DNA from: Leishmania mexicana MHOM/GT/2001/U1103
Lineage: Eukaryota; Euglenozoa; Kinetoplastea; Trypanosomatida; Trypanosomatidae
Direction: 5' to 3'
DNA length: 64,000 nucleotides
Assembly (NCBI RefSeq): GCF_000234665.1
Contig: NC_018312.1
Coordinates: 1,049,791 to 1,113,790, forward strand
Shown here piece after piece: positions 20,653-30,572 of this stretch. Position numbers and translations under genes: made by a program. Below the pieces are notes generated by a model, which ran no database searches, was not told the DNA's origin, and was given only the letters and a program-made list of their open reading frames with translations. Each line of letters begins with the position of its first letter. Positions within the stretch are counted from its first letter, which is position 1.

Positions 20653-20664
20653 CTATGCCCGCGC
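20618..20664. other. Deletion junction with 4-bp microhomology and 18-bp insertion
   Basis: The bases CCGC (20618-20621) are shared by both parents, 11763-11766 in the basic-protein gene and 15149-15152 in the oxidoreductase leader. Just downstream, relative to the parent around 15180, copy 2 has 18 extra bases including GTGACTATGCCC between two CGCGCG tracts. Confidence 0.85.
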
Positions 20665-20873
20665 GCACACAACTCCCATCATTGCTGACTCCTCCCTGCT
20701 CTTGCGACCTACCCTTTCCGCGCTTTTCCGCTCATTCTCCTGGTCACTTCTTCCCACCAACTGCCACTGCACCGCTACTAGCGCACACATAAACACCCCA
20801 CGCAGGCCATTCACTTGCACCCCGCCTCTGCTGTCCCGCTATCTCGCTCGCGCTCGCCACCCCCTTCGCCACC

Positions 20874-21833
20874 ATGTCCCTGCCAGTGATCGATATCGCG
20901 CCGCTGTACAACGACAACAAGGCGCACTTGCTGCGCGTTGCACACGCGATCGACGATGCATGCCGCACCTGGGGCTTCTTCTACATCACCGGACACAACA
21001 TTCCGAAGGACCGCGTGGAGCAGCTGACGGGGATGGCGAAAAAGTTCTTTGCTCTGCCGCAGGAGGAGAAGCTTCGGATCAACATTGAGAAGACCTCGGG
21101 TTACCACGGCTACAGCACCTTTGGTGCAGAGCAGCTCGACTCCAGCAAGCCTAGTGACTGGAAAGAGGCCTTCGACATGGGCTTCCACATGCCTCTGGAC
21201 CACCCCTCTGTCGTTGCCGGCAAGCCGCTGCGCGGCCCGAACCACCACCCCACGTGGATTGAGGGATGGACGGAGCTGATGGAGCAGCACTACAGCGATA
21301 TGCAGCGCCTGGCTCTGCTGCTGATGCGTGCGCTGGCACTTGCACTCGACATCGACGAGGACTTTTTCGTGTCGAAGTTTCACGAGCCGCTGAGCGTGTT
21401 CCGCATGATCCACTACCCCGAACTGCCGGACGAGAAGGGCCGCGTTGTGTGCGGTGCGCACACAGACTACGGCATCGTGACCCTGCTGTACCAGGACAGT
21501 GTTGGCGGGCTGCAGGTGCAGAACCTGCAGGGTGAGTGGATGGACGCGCCATCACTTGAGGGCAGCTACGTTGTGAACATCGGCGACATGATGGAGATGT
21601 GGAGCAACGGGCGGTACAAGAGCACGCCGCACCGTGTGCTAAACCAAGGCGTGGAGCGCATCTCGATGCCGTTCTTCTGCCAGCCGAACCCCGAGACGAT
21701 GGTTTCGTGCCTGCCGAACTGTTTCGACGAGGCGAACCCCCCGAAGTTTTCGGACGTGACGGCTGGCGACTGGCTGCTGAAGCGCCTCCAACAGCTATGT
21801 GTCTACTCCGCGGACGGACTGAAGTCGCAATAG
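20874..21833 (+). CDS. 2-oxoglutarate/Fe(II)-dependent oxygenase, diverged copy 2
   Basis: Protein of 319 aa, paralogue of 15387-16346. Iron ligands His196, Asp198 and His253 and the RIS 2-oxoglutarate anchor are intact. It differs at 21 residues: nine between about positions 73 and 97 (for example NHRGYGMC versus GYHGYSTF), Ala-to-Glu in the HYP(A/E)LP loop, Ala-to-Glu in GDMM(A/E)MW, Glu-to-Gln after PFFC, and a run near the C-terminus (QQTYAYRADE versus QQLCVYSADG). These regions line the substrate pocket or lid in this fold, so a different substrate preference is possible. Only about three silent differences exist. Spacing to the truncated upstream gene is 221 bp. Confidence 0.92.
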   Translation: MSLPVIDIAPLYNDNKAHLLRVAHAIDDACRTWGFFYITGHNIPKDRVEQLTGMAKKFFALPQEEKLRINIEKTSGYHGYSTFGAEQLDSSKPSDWKEAFDMGFHMPLDHPSVVAGKPLRGPNHHPTWIEGWTELMEQHYSDMQRLALLLMRALALALDIDEDFFVSKFHEPLSVFRMIHYPELPDEKGRVVCGAHTDYGIVTLLYQDSVGGLQVQNLQGEWMDAPSLEGSYVVNIGDMMEMWSNGRYKSTPHRVLNQGVERISMPFFCQPNPETMVSCLPNCFDEANPPKFSDVTAGDWLLKRLQQLCVYSADGLKSQ

Positions 21834-24347
21834 CGTGTCTGAAACAGCTGACGGACTCCGCCCACGCCCCACACGCGCGTTCGCCTGCCCGTTTTACTCT
21901 CCCACCGCGCGCTGCACTTCACGTGCAGGGCCGCTGGTGCTCCATCCCCTTCTTCGCGTCCTTTGCGAAGCGCTAGGGTGATGGCACCGCCACGCACACG
22001 CACGCAAATCTGAACGCTCGAGGGGCGTGTCCCCTGTTGGCCACGCTAACGATATTAAGGCAGACGCGATTGCGCCGCCGCTGGATGACGCTCAGGACAG
22101 CGCGTGCAGGCACACTTTAGGCCCAACGACGGGCTGTGGGAGAACACGGAATTGGGAGCGAACACAAAACGGAAGGGAAGAGGGAGAGAGAGACACAAGG
22201 CGCTGCCCGTTGATGCCCCCCTGCATTGTGCTGCCTCGTCCCCCTTCACATCCCTCCCTCTCCCCCTCCCCTCGCCCCTCCGCCCCAAAAAAGAAAGGAG
22301 AGCCACGGGGCCGGGGGGTCACGAGTGTTTTGCTGTGCGCGCTGGTGGGCCTTCTCTACCTCCCCCCGACCTCGCGATGAGCACGAACACACGCGTGCGG
22401 CTTTCTATACACATACATGTTTGTAAATGCGCGCGAATAACAAGTGGTGCAGCGTCACGTTCTCACAGAACCTGAAAAGGGCATCAATCCCGTTTCAACG
22501 GTCGCGGGATTCTCGGGTGACGAGCACACGTGGGGGTCGAAACGCGACGGAGAGCGACACGCAAAGCGAAAAGGGACGTGTGCGGATGCTACGAGGCATC
22601 TGGAGCGTAACGCTACCCCCCCCCCTTCCTCTTTGATATTGTTTTGTGTGTCATGCGTGCATCGGTGTACGAGGCGAGTAGGGGAGGAGCTGTTCGCCTC
22701 CCTCCCCCTACCCATGCACGTAGCCCTTGCGCCTCACCCCCCCCCTTTACTCGTCGCGGCTGTGTTCCTGTCCCTTTACCCCGTGGCTCCCCCACGATCA
22801 TGCTTGTGTGCATGCGCCTGTGTAGGCGTGTACCCCTTCTGCTTTGCGGCGACTCCGCTTGTGACACAACGTCACTTTCGTTTGCTTGCATACGTTTGTT
22901 TGGTTAAAGCGTGCGATGCATGCATCTCTTCTTTCCAAACAGCGTTGCAGCCGTTGACCTCCTCCTTGGATACAGCGCTGCAGCCGTTGACCTCCCCTTA
23001 GCTACTGCGCTGCAGCCGTTGACCACCCCTTAGCTACTGCGCTGCAGCCGTTGACCCCCCTAGCTGCAGCGCTCTCCCTTCCACTCCCCTCATCTTATTT
23101 TCTTCTGTTCTTTCCCTCCCCCATCGTATCTTTCCTGTGACCGTTCTGCCTTCTACAATCTTCGGAGGGGAAGACGGTGATGCCTTTTACTTTCCCTTTG
23201 TGCTGAGCACACCCTCTCCGCACCTTGCAGGAGTTATCGCCTGACAGCTTCCGCGGCTCGGCTACGCACGTCTGGACACCGTAATGCTCTCTCTCGGATG
23301 GGCTGCTCTTCTTCCTAGATGCCCCTACCATGTCGAGTGTCTCTCCAAGAGGTGACAGGGCATCGAAGGGAGAACGCGTGCTGCTTCCGTTGCTCATCTA
23401 GCGGGTAAGAGGAGGTCTGCTAGAAGGCACGCGCGCCAGGTGCGTGTGTGTGTGTCAGGGAGGGGGCCTTTCAGAAGGCTCCACGACACGCTGCGCAGTG
23501 GGCGTAGAAGGAAGAAGGCGGAGGTGGGAGAGAAAGTGCGTGGACACGCCATACCATCTACGCCCCTCCGTTTTACTTTCTGTGCCATCGTTCATGCTGC
23601 TGCTGCCCGTACCCCCTCTCTCTGCCCCGTCTCCTCCTCTCCCCGCTGCCTCCGTGTGGCATGAAGAGCAAAGCGATGTGCAGAGGGGGGAGAGAGAACA
23701 TACACGCCGGAGAAGGCCGCGCGGTGTGCTGGCTCGTCAGCGATACGCAACACAGGAAAAGAGACCATAAAAGCGGACAGGCAGGCACAAGGCAGCGCAG
23801 AGAAGCGTGGGAAGGAGGGCTGAATGACCTCTGCTGCCGCGTGGAACACCTCCTGCCTGCTTGCTTGTGCGTGCCTGCTGCCATCCTCTCCACCGCATCC
23901 TGCTTGGTCGGTGAGCCTTGGGCGCGATGTTGGCAGAGAGATTTGTGAGGCAACCCCGCGGAGCGGGGTGGTGATCGTAGAGGTCATCCTGGGTGAGGGG
24001 CGGGTGCGACAATGAGCGATTGTCCGTGCGTGCGTATCTGTTAAGGAGACACGGCACGGAGAGGCACCCGGGTGTTTTCTCCCCACCGCTCACTACATAT
24101 TTTGCGCCCTCCCCTTCCATCCCCTCCCCCTCCCCCTCTGTCCATCGCGGCACCCTCGTGCCCACCCCCCCCGCGCCTCTGCCTCTCCGTTCTCCTCCTC
24201 TCGGTGGCCGCCACACTGTTACGCCATCCCTTCACCTGCTTCGCGTCTCTCAGTGAAGATGCCCATCCCTCTCTCTCCCCCGGAAGCTCTTTTCACGTCT
24301 GTGTAGGCGGGCGTGAGTCTCCGCTGTCTCTCAAGACTTGTTTTCCA
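21834..24347. other. Intergenic region (3' flank of oxidoreductase copy 2)
   Basis: Near-identical duplicate of 16347-18829, with the enlarged minisatellite at 22940-23074. No gene seen. Confidence 0.55.
22940..23074. repeat. Minisatellite, ~30-bp unit, 4 units plus a partial
   Basis: Same core as at 17451-17555 but with one more CGCTGCAGCCGTTGACC unit and a variant first spacer (TCCTTGGATACA). This shows length change after the duplication. Confidence 0.85.
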
Positions 24348-24697
24348 TGATCGCGGGGGACGCCTCCGTGCGCGGTATCGCAGGACCCAGTGCACCCTCC
24401 CGCTCTCTCTGTGGGGAGGCCGGGCAGCCCCTACTCTACCCCGCCTCCTCACCCCTGCCCATGCCGAACCACGTGTGGTGGTGACAGGGCCAGGCACCCA
24501 CGACACGGTGGGAGGGTGGGGTGGGGGGGACAGAGCGATGGATCGCTGCTGATGTTGGCGGCCAGGTCCTGCATGGGGTGGCGTCGGAGCGCCACGCGAC
24601 CGTGAAGCGGTCTGTGCCGCCCACATGGTCGGCAGAGTGCCCGCGTGACTCGAGCGTGTGGCCCACCCGGTGGCGACCGGCATACGGGGGGTGGGTC
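24348..24697. repeat. Dispersed repeat, copy D (3'-truncated)
   Basis: Matches the first ~350 bp of copies A-C and stops at the GGCATACGGGGTGGGT motif. The following sequence is unrelated to that in other copies. It marks the right edge of the duplicated block. Confidence 0.8.
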
Positions 24698-26530
24698 TAT
24701 GTGTAGGCGCATGTCGTGACTGAGTGCCGTGTGAAGGCAATACTTGTTGAGTTCTTGTGTTGTCTGATGTTGGGTTGCTTCTTTCCTGTGTATCTTGTTT
24801 GGTGCGATGAAGCTGGGAGGCGGGGCTGAGAGCAAACCCCCCTCCTCTGTTGTCGCTCTCTGCCTTTTCTGAGGCGCCTCCCTCCAAATTTTATATCATT
24901 GAAACTGCAAAGCCTTCAGACGACAGAGAGGGAGCGTCGCATCCTCTATCGATGTCGTATGTCCGTGTGCATCTATGGGCGTGTTGGGGCTTCGGGGCGT
25001 CAATTTGGCTCCTTCACCTCGTCCTTTGTGCAGTACGGAACAGACACACACACGCCGTTGGATCCATGTGCCTCGCCAACTGAGGGGGAGGGGGGCACCC
25101 TGGCGAAGGGGCGTTTCTCGTCACGGCAATACGGTCCGAAGGGGCTCTCTTCCTGCTGCATCCAGCACTGCCGATGACGCAGTCGGTCTTGCTACGCTTT
25201 TGCCGCTACGTTGCGCCCCCGGCAAATCATTTCCGGTTCCTCGCGGGTAAGATGGCCAGCAACTGGGGGAAGTCTGCTGTCTGGCCCGGAAGAGTTTGGT
25301 AAGCCTCTTCAGCGCCCAAGTAGGACTTTACCGTGGGATGGAGACGAAGCCATGTTGTGGCGAGGCCCTTCTGCCCGGACCTCTTTTGTGGCGTGTGTGG
25401 CGACGGTGTGGCAGCACTGGCCAGTGTGGACCACAGAGATGATGCGGGAAAAGAGGCGGGACGAGTCTATCTTTCCGTCGCCAACAGCAAGGATCCGGGA
25501 GCCCCTTCTCCCATGCGACGACTCGGCCCACAGGATCAAGTGAGGGGAGCGCTCATGCGTGCACTGCAAATCCTCCCGAAGTCCAGACCCCTTCTTTCGA
25601 TCGTACCACTATTTGAAAAGCACGCTCCTAGCGTTACGCTGCCTTGGCGATTGGGCAGAACGATACGCCGGGGAGCAGCTGCTGATGGTGCGTCACGTCG
25701 GAATCGAATCGTTGATCTGTCCCCTTTCCATGGCCGAGGCGTGAGCCCCTACGATCGCCGGGGACACAAGAAGAGCGCGTTAAACCTGCTGTGTGAAACC
25801 GCAGCAAAGGAACTGGCAAAGCCAAACAACAAAACGCATGCAGGAACTTCGGAGCCTCTCCCACGAATGTCCTCGCAACCCTGTCTGCTGCAGACCTCGT
25901 CACGTTAACATCTGCGGACGTCTCTCAGCCCTCGACAACAGAAAGCGGCGGGCTCCGCCTTCACGGGGCTCGATGAGAAACATGGAGGTGTACAGAGGCA
26001 GCTCATTTTCTGGCCCAGCGAAGTAGATGGCGTCCCGGGGCTGTGGAACCAGACTCTATCTAAACGCCACCTGATGAGAGCGTGTTCCGCATGGGATCAG
26101 GGCGGGGGGGGGTCACGCACCTTACAGGCTTCTCGTTTCTGGGTGCCTATCCCAGTGCAGTTGAGACCGATTTTCTGTTTGCAGGCCGACACCGGTCTGA
26201 TCTTTCAGCTCCGATGACCTGCCGACGGGTTCGGGTGTGAGGTCTGGAATTAGGCAGATGGCTACAGGCTGGGCTGCTGGACACCCCGCTCTAAGCAGCT
26301 TTGCCCCAACCCAAACGTGAACAGTCGACGTGCGGATCTTCCAGATTGAGGCAGCAGGGCCATCTCAAGTGGTAAAGAGCGCAGGGAATGCCACCAGAGA
26401 GTTCTCCGTCACTGCGGTGCGCGCGCAACATGCGGGATGATGACGTCAGGCGAGAGAGAGTGCAACATTAACGGTACTGGTGACACTGTCGCACATCCAG
26501 CTTCACCGAGAGAATTCCCTGTTCATCGCA
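24698..26530. other. Gene-free stretch of unusual texture, possible decayed coding sequence
   Basis: Unlike neighbouring spacers, this region has few polypyrimidine tracts and more balanced base use. One forward frame stays mostly open from about 25211 to 26026, broken by stops near 25541, 25742 and 25790, with peptide-like stretches such as LLALRCLGDWAERYAGEQLL. No family is recognised. It could be a dead mobile element or pseudogene next to the truncated repeat; this is inference only. Confidence 0.35.
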
Positions 26531-26876
26531 GCGCACCGTTGGTTTGTACCCGAATGTGACGCGCGAAGGACGTGTAGAGTGTGCTTCCCGACTGTGTCCA
26601 AACTCTACACGATGCTGCCAGTCCTTTAGAAGAATTGTAGACGAAGATGCCCACATAGGCACGCCTGCGCGCTGTCGCCAAGCCCGCCATCAGCGCGTTC
26701 ACGCGCGCTCTCTTCCTCTCAACTAGTCCTCCGACTCCGCTGCTGCCCTCCTTCTCACAGTCCCTCGTCCCCTTCCTTCTCCACGAGCGCTGCATCGGCG
26801 TGCCCGCTCCTCCCAGCACGTGCACGGTTGTGTCTTGTCGCCATCCCCCAGCGTCTTCTGTTACTCGACTGCACGA

Positions 26877-26959
26877 CGCAACGGTCTTCTCCTTTCTCTC
26901 CTTCGGTATTCCACCCTGCCCTACTCTTCTCTTGCCTCTGCTGTCCTTCACTGGCACAG
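26877..26959 (+). promoter_or_regulatory. Predicted spliced-leader acceptor for the RIO1 gene
   Basis: A pyrimidine-rich tract of about 75 bases without any AG ends at GGCACAG; the first AG is at 26958-26959. Splicing there would leave a 5' UTR of only 6 nt before the ATG at 26966. An earlier tract with an AG at about 26760 is an alternative. Confidence 0.5.
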
Positions 26960-26965
26960 AAGACA

Positions 26966-28579
26966 ATGCGCTTCGCCAAGGATGCTGAGCTTCTCCAGTA
27001 CATGGTGCCCGGCAGTACACTTGCTGATATTGTGTCCTCGGAGGATGATGACGACTACGACGCGTACTTCGACGCACCCAAGGCGAAAGCTGAAGGGGTC
27101 TCCGGCGTGGTGCCGGGTGAAGACTCCACCGGGACCGGCACGAACGCGCAAGGTGCGGCGACGTCGCTTGCCAAGTTCCAGCCCGCCCAGCACAAGAATG
27201 CGGATGCAAAGGTGCTCAACAGAATACGCATCGATGACTACTACGACGGCCACGGCAGCGGTGGCGGCGCGAGCGGTGGTGCGCAGTCCAACCAACGCGT
27301 CCTGAATGAACTGCGGGATATGACCATGTCTAGTCGCTTCTCTCAGAACGCCGCGTCGAAGAACGTCGATCGCTCCGAGCGCGCCACGGTGGAAAACGTG
27401 CTCGACCCCCGCACCCGCCTGATCTTATACAAGCTCGTGAACTCCGGCATTCTAAGCGAGATCAACGGATGCGTTTCCACTGGGAAGGAGGCGAATGTGT
27501 ACTACGCCGTGAGCGGTGACGGCAGTCCAGCCGCCCTGAAGGTATACAAGACGTCAATTCTGTCCTTCAAAGACCGCGACCAGTATGTTTCAGGCGAGTT
27601 CCGCTTTCAGCGTTACTGCAAGAGCAACCCACGAAAGATGGTGCGCACGTGGGCTGAGAAGGAGGCCCGCAACCTCATCCGCCTGCAAGACGGCGGTGTC
27701 CTCGCACCGGCAGTGAAGCTGCTCCGGCAGCACGTCCTGATCATGGAGTTCCTCGGCGAGGACGGATGGCCTGCGCCGCGGCTGAAGGAGGTGACATTCC
27801 CCTCCGCTAAGGCGCTAGACAAGTGCTACCTGGACCTGTGCTGCACGATGCGCAAGATGTACGCGCGAAGTCATCTGATCCACGGTGACCTTTCCGAGTA
27901 CAATCTGCTGCTGTACCGCGGTCGCGTCGTGGTGATTGACGTGTCGCAGTCTGTCGAGTACGACCACCCGCGCTCCATGAGCTTCTTGAGGCGCGACATC
28001 GTCAACGTGAACAGCTTTTTCCGCTTGCGGGGGCTGACGGGGCTGTTCAGTCTGCAGGACCTTTTTCATTTTATTACGGCGGATCCGGCGAAGTCCGGAT
28101 GGCAGCGCTGCCAGGGCCCGCCGAACGACGAGGAGCTCATGGCACGACTGAAGGAGATCCGCGACGGCTACGGGGGAGGTGGCGCCGTGCCAGTCGATGC
28201 GGAGCAGGCGAAGGTGGATGAGCAGGTTTTCCTAAGCATCACAGTCCCGCGCTCCCTCAACGAGATATGCGACCGTGTTGGACCGAACAAGGAGGTTGCC
28301 GTGTTTGTTGAGGGCATGACGGCTGCTCCTGCAGCTGCACAGACAGAGGACCACAGCGGCGCCGACGGTGAAGACGATGAGCATGACGATGACGAGGACT
28401 CCGAGGCGGACGATGTCGACTCACCGATGAAGGCGAAGGCGCCTCCTCAGGCGGTGTTGGCAAACATGACCAAGGAGGAGCGCAAGGAGCATCGGAAGGC
28501 CGTGAAGGAGGCCAACCGCGAGAAGCGTGCCGAGAAGAAGAAGAACAACGCCAACAGGAAGAAAAAGGGGCGAAAGTAG
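26966..28579 (+). CDS. RIO1: RIO1-type atypical serine/threonine kinase
   Basis: Protein of 537 aa. The RIO1 nucleotide loop STGKEANVYYA is at 171-181, with catalytic Lys192 in ALKVYKTSILSFKDRDQYV. The catalytic loop is HGDLSEYN (306-313, Asp308, Asn313) and the metal-binding motif IDVSQ has Asp325. These RIO1-specific signatures separate it from RIO2. RIO1 acts in the cytoplasm in late 40S ribosome maturation, driving dimethylation-factor and Nob1-linked steps and release of trans-acting factors. The N-terminus has an acidic cluster (SSEDDDDYDAYFD) and the C-terminus an acidic stretch then a Lys-rich tail (about 505-537), both usual for RIO1. The start is the first ATG after the splice acceptor. 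Confidence 0.95.
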   Translation: MRFAKDAELLQYMVPGSTLADIVSSEDDDDYDAYFDAPKAKAEGVSGVVPGEDSTGTGTNAQGAATSLAKFQPAQHKNADAKVLNRIRIDDYYDGHGSGGGASGGAQSNQRVLNELRDMTMSSRFSQNAASKNVDRSERATVENVLDPRTRLILYKLVNSGILSEINGCVSTGKEANVYYAVSGDGSPAALKVYKTSILSFKDRDQYVSGEFRFQRYCKSNPRKMVRTWAEKEARNLIRLQDGGVLAPAVKLLRQHVLIMEFLGEDGWPAPRLKEVTFPSAKALDKCYLDLCCTMRKMYARSHLIHGDLSEYNLLLYRGRVVVIDVSQSVEYDHPRSMSFLRRDIVNVNSFFRLRGLTGLFSLQDLFHFITADPAKSGWQRCQGPPNDEELMARLKEIRDGYGGGGAVPVDAEQAKVDEQVFLSITVPRSLNEICDRVGPNKEVAVFVEGMTAAPAAAQTEDHSGADGEDDEHDDDEDSEADDVDSPMKAKAPPQAVLANMTKEERKEHRKAVKEANREKRAEKKKNNANRKKKGRK

Positions 28580-29924
28580 CACGAGGAGGCCGAGAGAGAG
28601 GGGGGATGGGGAGAGAAGCGTCTCGCCAAACTCGCGCACGCTTTCGGGGCTGACATTGCACCGCCTCCGTCTGTGCACGGTGCCTGGTGTAGTGAGTGTG
28701 TGCTTCTCGCGTATCGTTCTCGCTGTCCCTTGTGTACATCTCTGCTGCTGCTGCTGCTGTGCCGGACGTGTGTTGCTGTGAGGAGACGAGGCAGGCGCAC
28801 GCGTCTCTGCCACGGACGTGTTCTCGTTCCTGTGTGTCGTCGTCCTTCCCAGTCCTGCTGATGGTCCCTCACCGCTTGTTTAAGTGTTTTTTTTTCATTC
28901 GTGTAAGTGTGCGCAGTCCTGCGCTTGTCTTTCTGTGTGTGTGTGTGTGCGGGCGCGGGCGTATGGGACTCGCACGCCTCCCATAGGCGTCCAAATCGGA
29001 AAGCGGAGCATCGATTATGCGACGGGGTAGCGTGTGGAAGAAAGAGAGGGGGAGAAGCAAAAGGTGCGCGTGAGGTCGTGTGTGTTGGCGCCCACGTGGA
29101 TGTCGTTACAAAGGAAAAAGAAGGCGGCAGGATTGTGCTGCGAGGAGGAGTGGAGAGAAAGGCGCCCACCAGGCACCCTCCCTCCGCCCCGCCCTCGCCT
29201 ATCGCCTATCGCCTCCGCCTCCGCTGTCCCTCTCTCTTTGTCCATCCCTCCTCCTCCTCCAGTGGCGACCCGCGTTACCTTCCTCGGTCGAGCGCAGCCT
29301 GTCTTCTCCCCATCTCCCTCCCCCGCCCTCTCTGTGTTCGACTGTCGGCCTCGCTCTAAAATCAACCAGCCAACCTCCCCCCTCCCACTTTCCGCCGCTT
29401 GTCTTCGTCATATGACCTTCAACAGGACGTGCGCATCTGCATAACAGCTCAGCTGCATGGGAGTGTGTGCGTGCGTGCCCGACACTCAGGCTGGCTGGAC
29501 TGCAGCTCCTGCACGCGCTGCCTCCTCCCCTCCTACACAGTCTGGGAGCTTCAGCCGCGTCTAGTGTTGCTTCAACTCGTTGTTGTATGGGTGCCTTCCG
29601 TGTCTCACCTTCTGTGCAACTCCTCATGCATGTGCTGTCGTGTCGGTCGCTTGGCTTTTGCTTTTCCTTGCCCGTGCTCAGAACGTGCACGAGCAGCTCT
29701 GCTCTCTTTCTCTCTCCTTCCTCCGCTCCTCGCACGCGCGGGCAGGCAGGCAAGTCGGCGACGGCGTTTCGAGCGGCCAAAAGCCTCTGCCAAGCGCACG
29801 TGCAACGTCGCCTCTCTCTCATTCTTCCCTCGGGCCTTTTCACGCTCCACCAGATAGGCACCACCGAACACAAGGAAAAAAAGAAGGCGATCTTTGTAGA
29901 GGCGAGCACACGTGCGGCGTGGCA
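28580..29924. other. Intergenic region, no gene seen
   Basis: Contains a (CTG)6 run at 28742-28759, a short T-run, a GT run at 28936-28951 and CT-rich tracts at 29160-29400 and 29800-29850. No protein-like frame. Confidence 0.55.
28742..28759. repeat. (CTG)6 trinucleotide repeat
   Basis: Six uninterrupted CTG units in the 3' flank of the RIO1 gene. Confidence 0.85.
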
Positions 29925-30572
29925 ATGTTCCGCCTCTCGTCTCAGCGGCTTGTGCTTCACAGGCTGAGCCAGACCAAGCTCGGGTCGGAGGTGCTGGCCC
30001 AGACGCGCAGCGAGATGCGGCACCTCGAGCGCAAAGACAACGCCATCATGCGCTTCATGAGCCGACGCCGCCCGATCGACTACTTGGCCATCGAGGTCGA
30101 CGGCCCCGTCACGAAGGAGCTTCATTCGTCCTTCCGTCATGTCAAGAACGGTATTACATGCTTTGTCTTCGTCCCATTCGTTGTGCTGCTGGTGGCGGGC
30201 TACTTGCAGCCAACGTATTACCTCCTCGTGCCCACAGGCTTGGTACCGTACGACCACTACGTGCGGATGTGGTCCTTCTCGAACTGGGCTGTTGTGTTGG
30301 CAGGGCAGCTGCTCTTCGCACTGGTGGTGTACGACTTGTCCGTGTACGCGCGGTACCCCTTCTTTGCCTACGTGCTGGCTCCAGCGTATCGCAAGCTGGG
30401 CTGGTTCCGCCCTACCCCAGCTGCAAGCCTCACCATAGAGCAGCTGAAGACTGGCGCGGCTCGTCGCGTTCACGCACGCCCGCTTGGACGCCCTTTTGGC
30501 GAGGTGCAGAGACAAAGGAAGGCTACTGCTGCAGCGACGGCAGACCCATTCGGACGCGCTCCGCGATCGTGA
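29925..30572 (+). CDS. Small two-helix membrane protein, probably mitochondrial
   Basis: Protein of 215 aa, family not recognised. The N-terminus (MFRLSSQRLVLHRLSQTKLG...) is Arg/Ser/Leu-rich without acids, like a trypanosomatid mitochondrial presequence. Two hydrophobic segments follow, about residues 72-95 (GITCFVFVPFVVLLVAGYL) and 120-142 (WAVVLAGQLLFALVVYDLSVYA), joined by a Tyr-rich loop. The C-terminal 50 residues are basic and hydrophilic. It could be a trypanosomatid-specific subunit of an inner-membrane complex, but this is inference from topology. The frame reads upstream without a stop, but translation there is low-complexity and the ATG at 29925 begins the coherent protein. Confidence 0.75.
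   Translation: MFRLSSQRLVLHRLSQTKLGSEVLAQTRSEMRHLERKDNAIMRFMSRRRPIDYLAIEVDGPVTKELHSSFRHVKNGITCFVFVPFVVLLVAGYLQPTYYLLVPTGLVPYDHYVRMWSFSNWAVVLAGQLLFALVVYDLSVYARYPFFAYVLAPAYRKLGWFRPTPAASLTIEQLKTGAARRVHARPLGRPFGEVQRQRKATAAATADPFGRAPRS

Larger units (their letters stand above)
18809..24326. repeat. Segmental duplication, copy 2 (5.5 kb, internally deleted)
   Basis: This block matches 9950-18808 with an internal loss equal to 11767-15152 (about 3.39 kb) at the junction near 20618-20621, and an 18-bp insertion about 25 bp further on. The deletion removes the 3' end of the basic-protein gene, the whole TTL-like gene and part of the oxidoreductase leader. Outside that, identity is very high in both spacer and coding sequence, except for clustered changes in the oxidoreductase gene. 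Confidence 0.9.

Noticed and set aside
26523..27209. 228-codon - strand frame before RIO1
   Set aside because: Overlaps the pyrimidine-rich splice region and the RIO1 5' end; low-complexity translation.
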